Shown here: piece by piece, positions 1 through 7,895 of the stretch
Layout: each line of letters opens with the position of its first letter
Numbering within the stretch: the stretch's first letter is position 1
DNA from: an uncultured Limosilactobacillus sp.
Lineage (GTDB): Bacteria; Bacillota; Bacilli; Lactobacillales; Lactobacillaceae
Assembly: GCF_934202705.1 (NCBI RefSeq)
Contig: NZ_CAKPYE010000011.1
Span: forward strand, 1-64,000
Direction: 5' to 3'
Length of the DNA stretch: 64,000 bases
Made by a program: the position numbers and the translations under genes
The notes under the pieces: generated by a model
The model's database searches: none
The model's input: the letters and a program-made list of their open reading frames with translations, nothing else
What the model was told of the DNA's origin: nothing

Positions 1-73
1 TTTAATCAAAATAATTGGTCTAAAATGTGTTGAAATTAAACGTGGAAAGAAGAAGCGTTCATGGCCGTTTTGA
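1..73 (+). CDS. C-terminal end of an unidentified protein (truncated by window edge)
   Basis: The second forward frame is open from base 2 to a TGA at 71-73 and reads a basic tail ending GKKKRSWPF. The gene begins outside the window, so family and length cannot be told. Frame 1 is also open from base 40 to a TAA at 100-102 and gives an acidic tail ending TDEEVDDK, so the true end could lie there if a frameshift exists. A strong terminator hairpin follows. Confidence 0.35.
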   Translation, partial: LIKIIGLKCVEIKRGKKKRSWPF

Positions 74-108
74 AGACGGATGAAGAGGTCGATGATAAGT
101 AAACGTTG

Positions 109-148
109 AAAAACGAGATTTATGCTGGATGCGCATAACTCTCGTTTT
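109..148. terminator. Rho-independent terminator after the truncated first gene
   Basis: Arms AAAACGAG and CTCGTTTT enclose a second pairing TTATGC/GCATAA around a short loop. A T-rich tail follows on the plus strand and an A-rich flank precedes it, so it could act in both directions. Confidence 0.75.
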
Positions 149-301
149 ATAGTTTTATATTGTCGTTGGTATTAAGAACCTGCTGCTTTTTTTGAGCGTA
201 AAGTAGCAAATTGCTGATTAGGATAATTTGTTTTCATGATCTATAATTATATCTGATGGTTTATTGTAACCAAATTAATTAGAAGAGAAAGTGAACAGTT
301 A

Positions 302-460
302 ATGAATAATTTTTGGAAAGTCATTTGGGTAATTGCATACTTGATTACCGCATATTATACCTTTACCGGTAAAATGATGGTCGCAATGGATTGGATGGCA
401 GGAACTATGCTTTGTGAGTCCATCGTGGGCCTGGTTTTAAGTATCACAAATAAAAATTGA
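302..460 (+). CDS. Small hypothetical membrane protein, 52 aa
   Basis: ATG at 302 follows a purine-rich stretch (AGAAGAGAAAG) about 10 bases upstream, and the frame closes with TGA at 458-460. The peptide starts MNNFWKVIWVIAYLITAYY and has two hydrophobic stretches separated by a short polar turn containing KMMVAMDWM, so a two-pass membrane peptide is likely. I do not recognise the family. It sits 12 bases ahead of the next small gene and may be co-transcribed with it. Confidence 0.5.
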   Translation: MNNFWKVIWVIAYLITAYYTFTGKMMVAMDWMAGTMLCESIVGLVLSITNKN

Positions 461-472
461 GGGTGACAAAGG

Positions 473-733
473 ATGAATAAAGTTTTTATGAATGGATATT
501 ATCAAGGAGTCATCGAGGTTGCACCAGCTTCACTTTCAGCTGCTAAAGTGGAAGATTTGGCAATTACGATGACCATCCAACATTTGCGACACGCAGGAGT
601 CAATCTTTCGGCAATTCATGATTTCTTAATTCTTAACCTTAAAGTGAATGAGCGAAGTGTTAATAAGTTTATTAATTTAAACAGTGATGAACTGGAAACT
701 ATTCAAGCCCAAATTTTAAGTTCAGCATTCTAA
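473..733 (+). CDS. Hypothetical protein, 86 aa
   Basis: The ATG at 473 follows GAGGGTGACAAAGG, a usable ribosome binding site. The 86-residue product is soluble in appearance, with no signal or membrane segment and several predicted helices (for example the stretch around VEDLAITMTIQHLRHAG). I cannot assign a family. It lies directly after a 52-aa membrane protein and ahead of a bidirectional terminator shared with the convergent mscL. Confidence 0.6.
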   Translation: MNKVFMNGYYQGVIEVAPASLSAAKVEDLAITMTIQHLRHAGVNLSAIHDFLILNLKVNERSVNKFINLNSDELETIQAQILSSAF

Positions 734-773
734 GCTCAATGAATTATTTTTCAATCATCAATTCTAATCGAAA

Positions 774-817
774 AACACCAAATCCGATTCATCAATCGAA
801 GATTTGGTGTTTTATTT
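774..817. terminator. Bidirectional terminator between convergent genes
   Basis: Arms AACACCAAATC (774-784) and GATTTGGTGTT (801-811) with an inner CGATT/AATCG pairing. T-rich on the right and A-rich on the left, so it can end both the small hypothetical gene and mscL. Confidence 0.85.
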
Positions 818-826
818 TACAAAAGT

Positions 827-1210
827 TTATGAATTATTTTGTTTTTGTTGTTGCTCTAACATTTTGACAATTTTGGCCAGAGATGCTTCAGCGCTTGGTT
901 GGGAAGTTTGATCTGGTGCTTTAGCGGTAATTAATTTGTTAACTAATTTAACCAGTAAAAAAACTACAAACGTAATGATAAGGAAATTAATAACGGCATT
1001 AATAAAGAGACCATATTTAAATGTCGCGCTACCAATCGACCAAGTCAGATTGGATAGATCAATTTTACCCATAAAAATACCAATGAACGGATTGATAATA
1101 TTGTTAACGAGTGAATTAACAATGGAAGTAAAAGCTGCTCCAATAATGACCCCAACGGCCATATCCATCACATTACCGCGGTTGATAAACTCTTTAAATT
1201 CTTTAATCAT
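827..1210 (-). CDS. mscL: Large-conductance mechanosensitive channel MscL
   Basis: A homopentameric inner-membrane channel that opens under membrane tension to release solutes during hypo-osmotic shock. The N-terminus MIKEFKEFINRGNVMDMAVG is the MscL amphipathic helix running into TM1, followed by a periplasmic-type loop (about residues 40-70), TM2 (about 71-95) and a C-terminal cytoplasmic helix rich in Glu/Gln/Lys. At 127 aa the length is usual. A start five codons further upstream is possible, but the ATG at 1210 has GAGGAG seven bases before it. It follows a 61-aa gene on the same strand. Confidence 0.95.
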   Translation of the reverse strand: MIKEFKEFINRGNVMDMAVGVIIGAAFTSIVNSLVNNIINPFIGIFMGKIDLSNLTWSIGSATFKYGLFINAVINFLIITFVVFLLVKLVNKLITAKAPDQTSQPSAEASLAKIVKMLEQQQKQNNS

Positions 1211-1231
1211 GATGAGACTCCTCAATTATAA

Positions 1232-1417
1232 TTATTTTTGAAAGGGGTCGATGTCATTATTTAAAACACCTAATAAGTATTTATAGTTTTGGCCCACCGC
1301 GACTGCATTAGCCAGCTTTTTTGCTTTTGGATCATCTAAGCTAGTCTTAACGGTTGCATTATGTTGGAGCATGGCGATGGTTAATTCTACAGCTAATTCT
1401 TCATTAGATTTACTCAT
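1232..1417 (-). CDS. Hypothetical protein, 61 aa, upstream of mscL
   Basis: A short soluble protein, MSKSNEELAVELTIAMLQHN..., with a helix-rich N-terminal half and a C-terminal end NDIDPFQK. The ATG at 1417 has AGAGG seven to eleven bases upstream. It lies 21 bases from mscL on the same strand, so the two are probably co-transcribed. I do not know the function; no catalytic motif is visible. Confidence 0.65.
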   Translation of the reverse strand: MSKSNEELAVELTIAMLQHNATVKTSLDDPKAKKLANAVAVGQNYKYLLGVLNNDIDPFQK

Positions 1418-1720
1418 AATAAAACCTCTTTTCCAATTTTTTACTTTGTAAATAATATGCTACCATTAAATTATTAATTTAGGGAAGTAGATTCCTAAAT
1501 TACTGTAAATGGTGAACTAGAATTAGTATTAAAATACCTCTTTTTACTTATCCCAATTGGTCATCGCAAAATGCAGCGTTGGTTGGTATGAGGATGGATG
1601 AAAATAATCATTTAATCTTGAATATCAAACCCGTAAAGATGATTATACGTACATGAATTAGTGTAAATAAAAAGATCTCAACAATTGTTGAGATCTTTTT
1701 ATTATCTATAGCTGAAATGT
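1418..1720. other. Gene-poor interval between the 61-aa gene and ldh
   Basis: No convincing gene. On the minus strand a possible -10 (TATTAT at 1452-1457) lies upstream of the 61-aa gene. A nested hairpin occupies 1462-1513. A 22-codon plus-strand frame at 1588-1656 has no good ribosome site and is probably noise. The ldh terminator lies at 1669-1700. Confidence 0.5.
1669..1700. terminator. Terminator downstream of ldh
   Basis: A perfect 32-base palindrome with arms AAAAAGATCTCAACAA and TTGTTGAGATCTTTTT. On the minus strand the stem runs into T residues, placing it just after the ldh stop. Confidence 0.85.
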
Positions 1721-2680
1721 TTAGGCGTTTCCTTGGAGTTTAGCCATTCCGTTCTTAGCAACTTCTTCAAGAGTCTTAGCAGAATCAGCCATGGCCTTCT
1801 TTTCACGGTCATCCAATGGGACTTCCATAACCCGACCAACACCGTTGGCGTTAACAACAGCGGGAGTACCAATATAGATGTCCTTCAAACCATATTCACC
1901 ATTCAATGGGGCACCAATTGGTAAAACGGCATTTTCATCATGCAAGATTGCCCGTGAGATTCGGGTAAGGGCAGTCGCAACACCGTAGAAGGTAGCACCC
2001 TTCAAATTAATAATTTGGTAAGCCTTCTTCCGAACATCGTCTTCAATCTTGAGTAGTTCATCCATTGAAATGCCTTTTTCCTTAGCAAGTTCAAGAACTG
2101 GAACACCACCAATGTTTGCGCTAGAGTATGCAGCAAATTCAGAGTCACCGTGTTCAGCCATCATATTAGCTTGGACATCAACTGGACTAACGTCAAATAG
2201 CTTACCAAGGGCAACCCGTAACCGAGCAGAGTCCAGAGAAGTACCTGATCCAACAACTTTATTGCGTGGAAAACCAGACAGCTTTTGAACAGCATAAGTC
2301 AAAACATCAACAGGGTTAGCAGCTACCAAGAAGATGCCATCGAAGCCAGATTTAACGATTGGTTCCACAACGGACTTGATAATCTTCAAGTTCTTATCAA
2401 CTAATTGTAAACGGGTTTCGCCTGGCTTTTGTGGAGCACCGGCAGTAATAACAACTAAATCAGCATCCTTGCAGGTGTCATAATCAGCTGAATAGAAAAT
2501 CTTTGGGGCCGTGAACGGGGTAGCATCTTCAAGATCTAATGCATCACCCTTGGTCCGATCTTTAATAATATCAACAATTGCAAATTCTTCAGCAATTCCT
2601 TGTTGGGCCATAGCGAAGGCGTAACTTGAACCTACAGCACCGTCTCCGACAAGAACAACTTTTTGATGATTCTTTGACAT
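1721..2680 (-). CDS. ldh: L-lactate dehydrogenase
   Basis: Reduces pyruvate to L-lactate with NADH, regenerating NAD+ for fermentation. The Rossmann motif GDGAVGSS is near residues 12-19, the substrate-loop motif QKPGETR (Gln84 chooses lactate rather than malate chemistry, Arg90) follows, then DSAR with the carboxylate-binding Arg153, and the proton-donor His177 in EHGDSEF. At 319 aa it has the family's usual length. A start six codons upstream lacks a ribosome site, whereas the ATG at 2680 has GAGAG about eight bases before it. It is monocistronic, with its own promoter and terminator. Confidence 0.96.
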   Translation of the reverse strand: MSKNHQKVVLVGDGAVGSSYAFAMAQQGIAEEFAIVDIIKDRTKGDALDLEDATPFTAPKIFYSADYDTCKDADLVVITAGAPQKPGETRLQLVDKNLKIIKSVVEPIVKSGFDGIFLVAANPVDVLTYAVQKLSGFPRNKVVGSGTSLDSARLRVALGKLFDVSPVDVQANMMAEHGDSEFAAYSSANIGGVPVLELAKEKGISMDELLKIEDDVRKKAYQIINLKGATFYGVATALTRISRAILHDENAVLPIGAPLNGEYGLKDIYIGTPAVVNANGVGRVMEVPLDDREKKAMADSAKTLEEVAKNGMAKLQGNA

Positions 2681-2709
2681 AGAAACACTCTCTTTCATTC
2701 AAAAAATTA

Positions 2710-2729
2710 GGTTGATCAATTTATCGACC
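2710..2729. promoter_or_regulatory. Imperfect dyad in the ldh leader, possible operator
   Basis: GGTTGAT and ATCGACC form an inverted repeat with one mismatch around a 6-base centre, located between the predicted ldh promoter and start codon. It could be an operator for a redox or sugar regulator, but no regulator can be named from the sequence. Confidence 0.35.
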
Positions 2730-2748
2730 AACCATTTTACAACAATGA

Positions 2749-2778
2749 ATTATAACATTAAATGTTGACTATCGTCAT
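2749..2778 (-). promoter_or_regulatory. Predicted ldh promoter
   Basis: On the minus strand a perfect -10 TATAAT (plus-strand 2749-2754) is preceded, after 18 bases, by a weak -35 ATGACG (2773-2778). The position, about 70 bases before the ldh start, is reasonable. Confidence 0.5.
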
Positions 2779-2791
2779 CTTTCATATGGAT

Positions 2792-2977
2792 TTAGTTAAA
2801 AAATGAACTAAATCCATAGATTAGGCCTCCACAAATTAGGATAATTGCTGGAAGCAGGAGGGCTTTTATGAAAAAGCCAACTAAGGCAACGATAATTAAT
2901 AATCCCAAGAGCCAAAAGGAAAATTTTAGTAATTTCCAAAGAAGCCAAATGATTAAAAGACCAATTATTAAGCTCAT
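2792..2977 (-). CDS. Small two-pass membrane protein, 61 aa
   Basis: Almost entirely hydrophobic (MSLIIGLLIIWLLWKLLKFS...), with two or three membrane segments, one charged turn (KLLKF) and a short C-terminal tail GFSSFFN. The ATG at 2977 has AGGAAG about nine bases upstream. I do not recognise a function. It is transcribed toward ldh but is separated from it by the ldh promoter region. Confidence 0.6.
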   Translation of the reverse strand: MSLIIGLLIIWLLWKLLKFSFWLLGLLIIVALVGFFIKALLLPAIILICGGLIYGFSSFFN

Positions 2978-3095
2978 GCGACTACTTCCTTTCTCAATTT
3001 GAGCTTCATTATAGCAATTTTTCGACTGAATGTTGTCAATTTATATATAGATTTAATAGATCTTTAGTTTATGAGCCTTTTGCCGAACTTAACCG

Positions 3096-3106
3096 TGTGG
3101 TAAAAT
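3096..3106 (+). promoter_or_regulatory. Extended -10 promoter for the 3151-3474 gene
   Basis: TGTGGTAAAAT gives an extended -10 (TGG before TAAAAT at 3101-3106), with TTGCCG as a possible -35 at 15-base spacing. Transcription would begin near 3113, only a few bases before the ATG at 3121, which argues against that ATG being the translation start. Confidence 0.5.
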
Positions 3107-3150
3107 AAAGTTTAATAAAAATGTCTAATAAGATTAGGGAGGTGATTACC

Positions 3151-3474
3151 ATTTTAAATCGGACTAAACAGTTTATGCGCGATAATGACTTAACATATAA
3201 AAAAGAATATATTCGGCCCATGATGACTCCGGAGCATGTTTATATCTTTCGTTTTGGTAAACATAAGCTCAACAATCGGGTAATCATTCGTTACTCTCAT
3301 ACATGGACGGGACGGTTAAAAATTAATGAAATTGATGTTCGCTTGCATCATCAACACCATCCAAGAATTTTTAAAACAGAGAAGGACCTAATCCTATATT
3401 TAACGGAACATCTCGAAAAGAAACGGGCGCGAAAACGCGAAAGCAAGCAGCAAAAGACAACAGAAAATCAATAA
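3151..3474 (+). CDS. Conserved hypothetical protein, about 107 aa, possible AUU start
   Basis: A small basic protein beginning near LNRTKQFMRDNDLTYKKEY and rich in His/Arg, ending in a Lys/Arg/Gln tail. It has no membrane segment or known catalytic motif; I do not recognise the family. The frame is open from an ATG at 3121, but no ribosome site precedes that ATG. A strong SD GGGAGG at 3137-3142 lies eight bases before an in-frame ATT at 3151, which I take as the likeliest start. The frame-only alternative is 3121 (117 aa). A terminator follows, then prmA. Confidence 0.6.
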   Translation: MLNRTKQFMRDNDLTYKKEYIRPMMTPEHVYIFRFGKHKLNNRVIIRYSHTWTGRLKINEIDVRLHHQHHPRIFKTEKDLILYLTEHLEKKRARKRESKQQKTTENQ

Positions 3475-3485
3475 CTGGAGGGATG

Positions 3486-3512
3486 AAGGCGACAGATGCA
3501 GTCGCCTTTTTT
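3486..3512 (+). terminator. Terminator before prmA
   Basis: AAGGCGAC and GTCGCCTT form an 8-bp stem with a 7-base loop, followed by a run of six T. Confidence 0.85.
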
Positions 3513-3533
3513 GTCACTAAAGGAGGATGAACT

Positions 3534-4493
3534 ATGGACTGGACAGCGATTACTGTTGAAACTACTAACGAAGCTGTAGAAGCAGTTAGTTATATTTTAA
3601 GCGATGTTGGATCGACCGGTGTTAAGATTGATGATGCGGCAGATTTTGCAAAGCTCAAGGCGGGCAAGTATGGCCCATATGGTGAAATTGTTAACCCCAG
3701 TGAATTGACGCATCGTGATAAAGGAGCGGCGGTCACAGGTTATTTTCCACCCAAAGTCTTCGTTCCAGAATTAGTAACGGAGATTCGTCAACGAGTTGGT
3801 CAATTAAAACAATTTGGTTTAAATCCAGATCCTGGCACTGTGAGTTCATCAGCAATTGATAATCAAGATTGGGCCACGGAATGGCAGAAGTATTACCACC
3901 CAGTACGTGTAACGAGTCAGTTAACAGTGGTTCCGGAGTGGGAAGATTACCAATTAAAGCAGCCTAATGAAAAAATCATTGTGCTGGATCCTGGAATGGC
4001 GTTTGGTACAGGAACACATCCAACTACACAATTAATGTTGCAGGCCTTAGAAATGGTTGTAATGGGAGGAGAGTCGTTAATTGACGTTGGGACTGGTTCT
4101 GGAGTGTTAGCAATTGCTGCAAAACTGCTTGGAGCTGGAGATGTGGAGGCATACGATGTTGACAAAGTCGCAGTTGACTCAGCTAAGAATAATGTTGCTC
4201 TAAACCCCGCCGCCACTGGGATTGAGTTAGGGGTTAATAGCCTTTTGGATGGTATTCAGACTCAAAAAGACATCATCGTCGCAAATATTCTGGCAGAGAT
4301 TATTCTTCCACTTATTCCGCAGGCGTATATGAACTTGCGACCTGGCGGGAAATTCCTTACTTCCGGAATTATCAATGATAAGTTCAATAAGGTTCGTAAT
4401 GCACAGCTTAAGCAAGGATTTATTATTGACGAAACTCTCCGCATGAAAGATTGGTATGGCATTATTGCTCATAAGCCGATGGAGGATGAATAA
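3534..4493 (+). CDS. prmA: Ribosomal protein L11 methyltransferase
   Basis: Methylates lysine side chains and the N-terminus of ribosomal protein L11 using S-adenosylmethionine. The N-terminal substrate-recognition domain spans about residues 1-110; the methyltransferase domain carries DPGMAFGTGTHPTT (152-165) and the SAM-binding loop DVGTGSG (around 184-190). At 319 aa it is the usual length. AAAGGAGG lies just before the ATG. The stop overlaps the rsmE start (TAATG), so the two RNA/ribosome-modifying genes are translationally coupled, as commonly seen in Firmicutes. Confidence 0.95.
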   Translation: MDWTAITVETTNEAVEAVSYILSDVGSTGVKIDDAADFAKLKAGKYGPYGEIVNPSELTHRDKGAAVTGYFPPKVFVPELVTEIRQRVGQLKQFGLNPDPGTVSSSAIDNQDWATEWQKYYHPVRVTSQLTVVPEWEDYQLKQPNEKIIVLDPGMAFGTGTHPTTQLMLQALEMVVMGGESLIDVGTGSGVLAIAAKLLGAGDVEAYDVDKVAVDSAKNNVALNPAATGIELGVNSLLDGIQTQKDIIVANILAEIILPLIPQAYMNLRPGGKFLTSGIINDKFNKVRNAQLKQGFIIDETLRMKDWYGIIAHKPMEDE

Positions 4494-5239
4494 TGCAGCG
4501 TTATTTCATTCACCAAAGTCAACCGACTATTCATGAAACAGTAATTTTACCAAAAGAAATTGCTCATCATTTCATTACCGTTTTAAGAGCGCAAATTGGA
4601 GCAGAGTGTGAGCTAGTTTTTTCAAACGAACACGTTTATCTAGCAGCCTTGGTTAACGCCCAGATGGCGAGAGTCGAAATTATTAAGGACATGCACCAAA
4701 ATGCTGAGTTGCCAATTTATTCAATCTTAGCTTGTGGCTTACCAAAAACAAAGGATAAGCCAGAACTGATTGTTCAAAAGGCAACTGAGCTTGGTGCAGA
4801 TGAGATTATCTTTTTTGAATCGAAAAGATCAGTAAGTCACTGGACTGGTGCTAAACAAGGTAAAAAATTAGCACGTCTGCAAAAGATTGCAAACGGAGCT
4901 GCTGAACAATCACATCGAAATCGAATTCCCAAAGTTACTTATTTGCCGAATTTGGCAGCCTTATTAGCACAAACTGATGCTGACCATAAAATTGTTGCGT
5001 GGGAAGAATCAGCTAAGCAAGGAGAAACTAGTGCCTTAGCAACGGTTATGCACCAAGTTAACTCTGGCGACCGCTTACTTGCAATTTTTGGACCAGAAGG
5101 TGGATTGACTGAATCGGAAATTGAAAAGATGGTTGCAGAGGGGGTAGTTCCGGTTGGCTTGGGGCCACGGATTTTACGAGCTGAAACTGCGCCACTATAT
5201 TTATTGGGAGCAATTTCGTTTGCGTTGGAATTAAGTTAA
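4493..5239 (+). CDS. rsmE: 16S rRNA (uracil1498-N3)-methyltransferase
   Basis: Methylates N3 of U1498 in 16S rRNA in the decoding region of the 30S subunit. The family's SPOUT-fold knot motifs are clear: FGPEGGLTESE (about 199-209) and GLGPRILRAETAP (222-234). An N-terminal PUA-like RNA-binding part precedes them. At 248 aa it is a typical length. It overlaps prmA by one base at the start. Confidence 0.95.
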   Translation: MQRYFIHQSQPTIHETVILPKEIAHHFITVLRAQIGAECELVFSNEHVYLAALVNAQMARVEIIKDMHQNAELPIYSILACGLPKTKDKPELIVQKATELGADEIIFFESKRSVSHWTGAKQGKKLARLQKIANGAAEQSHRNRIPKVTYLPNLAALLAQTDADHKIVAWEESAKQGETSALATVMHQVNSGDRLLAIFGPEGGLTESEIEKMVAEGVVPVGLGPRILRAETAPLYLLGAISFALELS

Positions 5240-5308
5240 GCGTCAGTTGAAGATTAGTTGTGCTAAAATTAATCCATTAATTAATATGGTAAGGAATGAA
5301 AAGAGAGC

Positions 5309-5632
5309 ATGAAAATACGGCAAAAAATTGATTGGAAAATTTACTTGAGTAGTCTAATTTTGGGGGTGTTGCTCACTGCCCTGTTTGCGAAACTGCCGTT
5401 TGTTTCGCGTGTCACTATGATGTGGCTGGACCTCATTGTTATTAATGGTGGATATTGTATGTGGGTTGCTCATCACTATTACCAAGTAGCTAAACCATGG
5501 GGGCTTTTGATTTTTCCAATCATTTACCTAGTTGGTGGTTATTTCTTTACACCTCGCTACATGTGGTATTTTGCAATTATTTATTTGGGTATTTCTTATC
5601 TTGCATGGTCAATGGGGCGGAACCGTCAATAG
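5309..5632 (+). CDS. Four-pass membrane protein of unknown function, 107 aa
   Basis: The product has a short basic N-terminus (MKIRQKIDWK) then four hydrophobic segments, at roughly residues 12-30, 35-52, 60-77 and 82-100, with aromatic-rich loops (YYQVAKPWG, FFTPRYMWYF). It contains no recognised motif. It lies between rsmE and rel on the same strand, 20 bases before the rel start codon, and may be co-transcribed with rel. Function unknown. Confidence 0.65.
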   Translation: MKIRQKIDWKIYLSSLILGVLLTALFAKLPFVSRVTMMWLDLIVINGGYCMWVAHHYYQVAKPWGLLIFPIIYLVGGYFFTPRYMWYFAIIYLGISYLAWSMGRNRQ

Positions 5633-5652
5633 TCTAGTTAGGAGGGGTGAAA

Positions 5653-7884
5653 ATGTCAAAAGTTAAAGAATTGACTCATGAAGATGTTAAAAAGATGATT
5701 TCTTCTTACATGAATGAAGAACATGTGGCCCTTTGTGAGCGTGCGTATCATTTTGCAGAAGTCGCTCATCGGGATCAAGTTCGTAAATCGGGGGAACCGT
5801 ACATTATTCACCCAATTCAGGTTGCTGGGATTCTTGCAGAATTACGAATGGATCCAGAAACAGTTTGTGCTGGGTACATGCATGATATTGTTGAAGACAC
5901 TGGTGCAACTCTGGAAGACATTCAAGAGATCTTTGGTCCAACCATTGCAATGATTGTTGATGGGGACACCAAAATCGGTAAAATTCATTACAAGTCAAAT
6001 AAGGAGCAAATGGCAGCCACTCACCGTAAGTTATTGTTGGCGATGAGTAAAGATATTCGGGTAATGATTGTAAAGCTGGCTGATCGATTACATAATATGC
6101 GAACGTTGAATCATCTCCGTCCAGATAAGCAACGACGCATTTCAAATGAAACGTTAGAAATTTATGCGCCGATTGCTGATCGACTAGGGATTAGCACTAT
6201 TAAGTGGGAATTAGAAGACTTATCGCTACGTTATTTGAATCCGCAACAATATTATCGGATCGTTCACTTAATGCACTCACGGCGGGATCAGCGGGTTGCT
6301 TATATTGATGAAGCCATTCAAGAAGTCCAAAAAGCGACAGCAGATCTAAAATTAGGACCAGATGTTGAAATTTATGGACGTCCAAAACATATTTACTCTG
6401 TTTACCGAAAGATGGTTACCCAACATAAGCAATTTAGCGAAATTTATGATTTACTTGCGGTCAGAGTTGTTGTTGATTCCATTCGGGATTGCTATGCTGT
6501 TTTAGGGGCAATTCATACTACATGGACACCAATGCCAGGTCGCTTTAAGGACTATATTGCAATGCCTAAGGCAAATGGTTATCAGTCACTTCATACTACT
6601 GTAATCGGTCCAGAAGGACGGCCGTTAGAAATACAAATTCGAACTCACCATATGCATGAGGTGGCCGAATATGGGGTAGCTGCTCACTGGGCTTATAAAG
6701 AAGGTAAGACTAATGGTGTTCAGGCAACTCTAGATAGCCGTAAGTTAAATGTAGTTAAAGAGATTCTGGAGATGCGGAGTGAAAGTCATGGGACCGATGA
6801 ATTCATGCAAGGCGTGCAAAGCGATGTCTTTACGGATAAAGTGTATGCCTTCACTCCGAAGGGCGATGTTATTGAAATGCCAAAGGGTGCTGGACCATTA
6901 GATATGGCTTACCAAATTCATACGGAGGTTGGTAATCACACAACCGGAGCTAAAGTTAATGGCCGAATTGTTCCATTAGATTATGAAATTAAAAATGGTG
7001 ATATTGTTGATATTTTAACCTCAACTTCCTCTGCAGGACCAAGTCGCGACTGGGTTGAACTAGTTTCTACACGACGGGCCAGAAATAAAATTCGACAATT
7101 CTTTCGAGCCCATGACCGCGAAAAGAATATCGTTGAAGGTCAGCGGATGATTGAAGAGCAATTACGTAATGATAATTTAGAGCCATCAGAATTTATCACT
7201 CCAGATCGTACTCAGAAAGTTGCCAATGAGATGCATTTTAAAGATGCAGATGATCTTTTTGCGGCAGTTGGTTTTGGTGATGTTCCACCCGTTGGCGTAA
7301 AAAATCGATTTACCGCTGATTTAAGGCAAAAAGCTAAGGACGATAAGCAACGCGAGGAAGAACGGGCGTTATTGGAAGAACATAAGACGCTAGAAAGCTC
7401 AGCAAGTGATAAGAAGAAAATTGCAAAGGGAAATGACGGCGTTTTTGTTGAAGGAGTCGATAACTTATTAACACGGCTTAGCCATTGTTGTAGCCCGGTT
7501 CCGGGTGATGACATCGTTGGTTATATTACGAAAGGGCGAGGAGTCTCAGTGCACCGTGTTGATTGTCCAAATATCAAGTCTGCTGAACAAAGTGGTCAAC
7601 GGATTGTCCAAGTTTACTGGAGTAATCCTGAAGGTGATAAAACAAACTATAACGCAGATATTGAGGTTCAGGGATACAACCGAAATGGCATGTTAAATGA
7701 TGTTTTGCATTCCATTAATAACAACACGCGTTTTCTAACTTCAGTCAACGGTAAGGTGGACAATAATCGTCTTGCAACGATTTCTGCCTCAGTTGGTGTT
7801 CGTAACTTAGCACAATTACGGATTATTATGGATGCACTTAAGAATATTCCAGATGTTTATGTTGTTAAACGAGTAATTCATTAG
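5653..7884 (+). CDS. rel: Bifunctional (p)ppGpp synthetase/hydrolase
   Basis: Makes and degrades the stringent-response alarmone (p)ppGpp. An N-terminal HD hydrolase domain (HD at about 77-78 in YMHDIVEDT; KLADRLHNMRTL) is followed by the synthetase domain (YGRPKHIYSVYRKM; YQSLHTTV), a TGS domain, a zinc-finger-like region with SHCCSPVPGD, and a C-terminal ACT domain. Intact HD residues suggest hydrolase activity is retained. 743 aa is standard for a long Rel. An in-frame GTG at 5647 lies inside the ribosome site; the ATG at 5653, seven bases after GGAGG, is the better start. dtd follows after 11 bases. Confidence 0.95.
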   Translation: MSKVKELTHEDVKKMISSYMNEEHVALCERAYHFAEVAHRDQVRKSGEPYIIHPIQVAGILAELRMDPETVCAGYMHDIVEDTGATLEDIQEIFGPTIAMIVDGDTKIGKIHYKSNKEQMAATHRKLLLAMSKDIRVMIVKLADRLHNMRTLNHLRPDKQRRISNETLEIYAPIADRLGISTIKWELEDLSLRYLNPQQYYRIVHLMHSRRDQRVAYIDEAIQEVQKATADLKLGPDVEIYGRPKHIYSVYRKMVTQHKQFSEIYDLLAVRVVVDSIRDCYAVLGAIHTTWTPMPGRFKDYIAMPKANGYQSLHTTVIGPEGRPLEIQIRTHHMHEVAEYGVAAHWAYKEGKTNGVQATLDSRKLNVVKEILEMRSESHGTDEFMQGVQSDVFTDKVYAFTPKGDVIEMPKGAGPLDMAYQIHTEVGNHTTGAKVNGRIVPLDYEIKNGDIVDILTSTSSAGPSRDWVELVSTRRARNKIRQFFRAHDREKNIVEGQRMIEEQLRNDNLEPSEFITPDRTQKVANEMHFKDADDLFAAVGFGDVPPVGVKNRFTADLRQKAKDDKQREEERALLEEHKTLESSASDKKKIAKGNDGVFVEGVDNLLTRLSHCCSPVPGDDIVGYITKGRGVSVHRVDCPNIKSAEQSGQRIVQVYWSNPEGDKTNYNADIEVQGYNRNGMLNDVLHSINNNTRFLTSVNGKVDNNRLATISASVGVRNLAQLRIIMDALKNIPDVYVVKRVIH

Positions 7885-7895
7885 GAGGAAAATCA

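Noticed and set aside
936..1241. 101-codon plus-strand frame over mscL
   Set aside because: Antisense of mscL, which is unmistakable on the other strand.
1588..1656. 22-codon plus-strand frame in the interval before ldh
   Set aside because: Very short, weak initiation context, no promoter seen; probably chance.
7212..7514. 100-codon minus-strand frame inside rel
   Set aside because: Antisense shadow of a well-conserved coding region, with no ribosome site or family resemblance.
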